From Thermotoga sp. (GTDB lineage Bacteria > Thermotogota > Thermotogae > B21-G9): 9,231 nucleotides of DNA. Shown piece by piece: positions 6,718 through 9,231 of the stretch. Position 1 is the first letter of the stretch. Every line of letters begins with the position of its first letter. The DNA is taken from assembly GCA_003641545.1 (NCBI GenBank), contig QNAU01000041.1, positions 1-9,231 of the forward strand, given 5' to 3'. The position numbers and the translations under genes are program-made. The notes beneath the pieces are model-generated. The model ran no database searches, was not told where the DNA came from, and was given only the letters and a program-made list of their open reading frames with translations.

Positions 6718-6761
6718 TTCGGCTGGAATGCTTGAATCTAAGGGTTTGACCCTACGCCGAA
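6718..6761. repeat. Nested inverted repeat between tRNA-Ala and the next gene
   Basis: TTCGGC (6718-6723) pairs with GCCGAA (6756-6761), and inside it AGGGT (6741-6745) pairs with ACCCT (6749-6753) around a 3-base loop. It lies in the 163-base stretch between the tRNA and the unknown gene at 6852, upstream of that gene's likely promoter. No T-run follows it on the plus strand, so it is not a standard terminator. It does not match any RNA family I recognise. Confidence 0.35.
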
Positions 6762-6801
6762 CATGCGTATATGACTCTCCGTGAAGATCGAAAAATACTT
6801 G

Positions 6802-6810
6802 TGATATGAT
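6802..6810 (+). promoter_or_regulatory. Probable extended -10 promoter of the 6852-9231 transcription unit
   Basis: TGATATGAT contains TATGAT (6805-6810) preceded by TG at 6802-6803, the extended -10 form that needs little -35 sequence. No good -35 box lies at the expected place (about 6782-6787). Transcription would start near 6817, about 35 bases before the ATG at 6852. Confidence 0.45.
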
Positions 6811-6851
6811 ACCTTTACACGGAAAATGAAGAAGATGGAGGCGATGATGAT

Positions 6852-7256
6852 ATGGCATACCAGATTTCTCTCGATCAGTTGTTGAATTTTCTGATTATGA
6901 GGTTGGACATTCTGGAGGATGTGGTGGAAGAGCTGAGGATGAGGAACAACATACTTCTCAGAATAATAGCCAGCAAGAGTGATATAACCAGAGAGGATAT
7001 TCACAAGGCAGTGGAGGAGGAACTCAAGATCATGGAAGAGGTAGGTTTGGTGGATGAGGAAGTGCCCGATATCATCGAATCACTTGTGGATGATATCGAC
7101 AAGTGGTTGAAAGGGGATGTGAAGGAGATGAAGGAAAAGGTCAAGGAGTACAGGGAAAAACTGAAGGAATTTGAAAAATCGCAGAAGGAGAGAAAGATAG
7201 ACATAGCACCTCCAGATTTTCTACATAGGTTGGATAAGATGAGGAAACGTACCTAA
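6852..7256 (+). CDS. Hypothetical helical protein, 134 residues
   Basis: I do not recognise this protein. It is soluble, without cysteine, signal peptide or membrane segment. Residues 5-40 (LDQLLNFLIMRLDILEDVVEELRMRNNILLRII) look like an amphipathic helix able to form a coiled coil. Then ITREDIHKAVEEELKIMEEVGLVDEEVPDIIESLVDDIDKW is acidic and helical, residues 88-118 are alternating Lys/Glu typical of a single long helix, and the tail IDIAPPDFLHRLDKMRKRT is basic with a possible binding motif. ATG at 6852 has GGAGG ten bases upstream (6837-6841). It is followed after 18 bases by the alpha-mannosidase gene, so the two are probably cotranscribed. Codon use matches the neighbours, which supports a real gene. 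Confidence 0.75.
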   Translation: MAYQISLDQLLNFLIMRLDILEDVVEELRMRNNILLRIIASKSDITREDIHKAVEEELKIMEEVGLVDEEVPDIIESLVDDIDKWLKGDVKEMKEKVKEYREKLKEFEKSQKERKIDIAPPDFLHRLDKMRKRT

Positions 7257-7274
7257 ACATGGGGGTGAGCTGAT

Positions 7275-9231
7275 GTGTATTATACGGGGGATTTTTCAAG
7301 GGAACACAATCTCGATGTGGCTTTTTTCGAGAGGAGGATATCCGAGCTTTATCCCATCGCCATCAGAAAAAAAGTGAAGTTGAACGGATGGAGAATCGGA
7401 AGCAGGGAGTTGAATGTGGGAGAGAGATTGGATTTCGATTGCGGTTTTCCAGTATCGATAACCGGCGAGTTTGTGTTTCCCAGTGTTGGAAATGATGAGA
7501 CACTCCTATTGGATCTGTGGGCTGGTGGAGAAACGCTCGTGAAAGTCGATGGGAAACCATACGGTGAAATAAACGAATATCACAGACTCTTGAAGATGGA
7601 TAGATTTTTGGACGGTGAGAAACATTCGATCACCTTGGAAGTGGTTCCAAAGAATCTATTTGGAACCTCAAACTTCGATCCAAGATTCGAAAGATCGAAT
7701 CTCTTGGTCTTCAACAAAAAAATTCTGGGGTCCTTTCTGGATTTCAAGTTGGTCTTTGAACTGTTCAAGGTCGTGGAGGATCCCCTGAGATCCATCATAC
7801 ACGATATTCTTTTGAAAGCCTTTGGATTCTTGAATCTGAGGTGTGATACCGGTTCTTATTTCAACAGAATCGGTGAGGATAGCTCGATGCGACATCTGCT
7901 CGCGATATGGAATCCTCCAAAGTTTCCCGAGGAATTCGAGAATGAGATCGACGAAAAGATTGTGAGATCTTTCGAGAGAGCTTCTAAGTTCCTCATGGAG
8001 GAGATGGAGAATCTATCGAAGAAATTCTCCGAACCTTTGGAAATACTCATAAGTGGTCATTCACACATAGATTACGCATGGCTCTGGCCGATCGATGAAA
8101 CCAAGAGGAAGATAGTCCGCACATTTTCAAATGTTCTGAGACTCATGGATGATTACCCCAAATTCAGATTTTTACAGTCGTCGAGTGCAATATACGAGGA
8201 TTTGAAAGAAGAAGCTCCCGATCTGTTCGAGAAGGTGAGAAAGCGGGTAATCGAGGGAAGGTGGGAAACGATCGGTGGAAGCGTCGTGGAATTCGATGCG
8301 AATCTACCATCTGGTGAATCGTTGGTCAGGCAATTCTTGTATGGTCAGAGATTTTTCGAGAGGGAGTTCGGTGAAAGATGCAGAGTGTGCTATCTTCCGG
8401 ATACCTTTGGATTCACGTGGTCACTCCCACAGCTGATGAAAGATGCGGGTATGCGTTATTTCATAACCACAAAACTTGATTGGAATGACAAAAACAAATT
8501 TCCCCACAGATGGTTCATCTGGAGAGGTCTGGATGGAACGGAAGTTGTGGTGAATCTGTTCCACGGAAAACACAACTACAATTCGAATTTGAAACCTGAT
8601 GATCTGATCGAGCATCTGAAGGACTGGAAGAGAAGATCCCCTAATGTGTTTCACGACATTCTGACCTTTGGATACGGAGATGGCGGTGGAGGTCCAACTG
8701 AGGAGATGTTGGAGTACTACGAAAGATACGATAAATTACCGGGTATGCCGAAGTTAAGGATGGTGAACGTATCTAAGGAAATCGAGAAATTGAAACTTGA
8801 GGATCTACCAATTTGGGATGATGAGCTGTATTTAGAACTACACCGTGGAACCTACACCAACCAGGCTAAGATGAAGAAGATGAACAGGAAGATGGAAAAT
8901 CTGATGTATCTCGTCGAATTCTTCTCAACCTTGGATTACATCGATGGTGGGAGCTACCCGGAGAAAGAGATAGATGAAGCTTGGGGAACCATACTGCGAG
9001 CTCAGTTTCACGATATACTACCTGGTTCATCCATAAAGGAAGTTTACGATGATGTTTTGAACAGACTCGAAAAAGTCGAATCCAGAATGAAGAAGATACT
9101 GAAAGAAAAATTGGAAAAACTGATCAGGGAAAATGTGGATGATACCGTGAGCGTTGTGAACCCAACGAATCTCGAGCTTCCGTTAATATTGAAGGACGTG
9201 GATTTGAAGGAAGGAAATTACGGTGATTTGA
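7275..9231 (+). CDS. Alpha-mannosidase, glycoside hydrolase family 38 (3' end beyond window)
   Basis: Retaining, zinc-dependent alpha-mannosidase that removes alpha-linked mannose from glycans or manno-oligosaccharides. The open frame gives 652 residues and continues past the right edge; family members have about 1000. After an N-terminal beta-rich region (about 1-240) the catalytic domain opens with GHSHIDYAWLWPIDETKRK: H264 and D266 correspond to the first zinc ligands. YLPDTFGFTWSLPQLMKDAG gives the nucleophile D376, also a zinc ligand. GYGDGGGGPTEEML and QFHDILPGSSI (H579, the last zinc ligand) complete the site. No signal peptide is present, so it is probably cytoplasmic and acts on imported oligosaccharides. 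The start is GTG at 7275: an in-frame TGA lies at 7266-7268 and GGGGGTG (7261-7267) is a suitable ribosome binding site. The ATG at 7273 is in another frame. It is likely cotranscribed with the unknown gene 18 bases upstream. Confidence 0.93.
   Translation, partial: MYYTGDFSREHNLDVAFFERRISELYPIAIRKKVKLNGWRIGSRELNVGERLDFDCGFPVSITGEFVFPSVGNDETLLLDLWAGGETLVKVDGKPYGEINEYHRLLKMDRFLDGEKHSITLEVVPKNLFGTSNFDPRFERSNLLVFNKKILGSFLDFKLVFELFKVVEDPLRSIIHDILLKAFGFLNLRCDTGSYFNRIGEDSSMRHLLAIWNPPKFPEEFENEIDEKIVRSFERASKFLMEEMENLSKKFSEPLEILISGHSHIDYAWLWPIDETKRKIVRTFSNVLRLMDDYPKFRFLQSSSAIYEDLKEEAPDLFEKVRKRVIEGRWETIGGSVVEFDANLPSGESLVRQFLYGQRFFEREFGERCRVCYLPDTFGFTWSLPQLMKDAGMRYFITTKLDWNDKNKFPHRWFIWRGLDGTEVVVNLFHGKHNYNSNLKPDDLIEHLKDWKRRSPNVFHDILTFGYGDGGGGPTEEMLEYYERYDKLPGMPKLRMVNVSKEIEKLKLEDLPIWDDELYLELHRGTYTNQAKMKKMNRKMENLMYLVEFFSTLDYIDGGSYPEKEIDEAWGTILRAQFHDILPGSSIKEVYDDVLNRLEKVESRMKKILKEKLEKLIRENVDDTVSVVNPTNLELPLILKDVDLKEGNYGDL

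Noticed and set aside
1..9231. CRISPR arrays, inteins, introns or frameshifted genes
   Set aside because: No regularly spaced repeats were found; the only long direct repeat is the IS end. Subunit A and the other large genes are continuous and of normal length.

Overview
The window looks like the chromosome of a thermophilic bacterium, most likely a member of the Thermotogae. This rests on a bacterial gene style (Shine-Dalgarno sites, -35/-10 promoters) with heavy AGA/AGG arginine and GAG/AAG codon use, very charged proteins, a V/A-type ATPase operon and a large GH38 alpha-mannosidase. The genus cannot be fixed from the sequence alone.

Positions 1-406 hold the left ends of two related IS256-family insertion sequences, both reading leftward. 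A 34-bp repeat (152-185 and 373-406, same orientation) is the terminal repeat of each. The inner element (1-185) begins inside the transposase gene of the outer one (186-406), which is cut after about 42 codons, so this is a nested insertion. The inner transposase runs off the left edge. Next to it, 488-1297 (+) encodes a stand-alone class II glutamine amidotransferase whose base composition is more AT-rich than the rest of the window.

Positions 1447-6456 (minus strand) form one tightly packed operon for the V/A-type ATP synthase/ATPase in the order K-F-E-A-B-D. All junctions are overlaps or gaps of a few bases, and a clear promoter lies just upstream of K (6501-6528). Subunits A and B form the catalytic hexamer, D and F the central rotor, E half of the peripheral stalk and K the membrane ring. 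Subunits I (stator), C (rotor-ring adaptor) and G/H (the other half of the peripheral stalk) are not in this stretch, although K has its own promoter and D is followed by a convergent gene. They must be elsewhere or missing.

To the right of a divergent promoter region, 6613-6688 (+) is a tRNA-Ala(GGC) with encoded CCA and its own consensus promoter. It is followed by a 160-base leader region with a small structured inverted repeat, an unknown 134-residue helical protein (6852-7256), and 18 bases later a GH38 alpha-mannosidase (from 7275) that runs off the right edge with all its zinc and catalytic residues visible.
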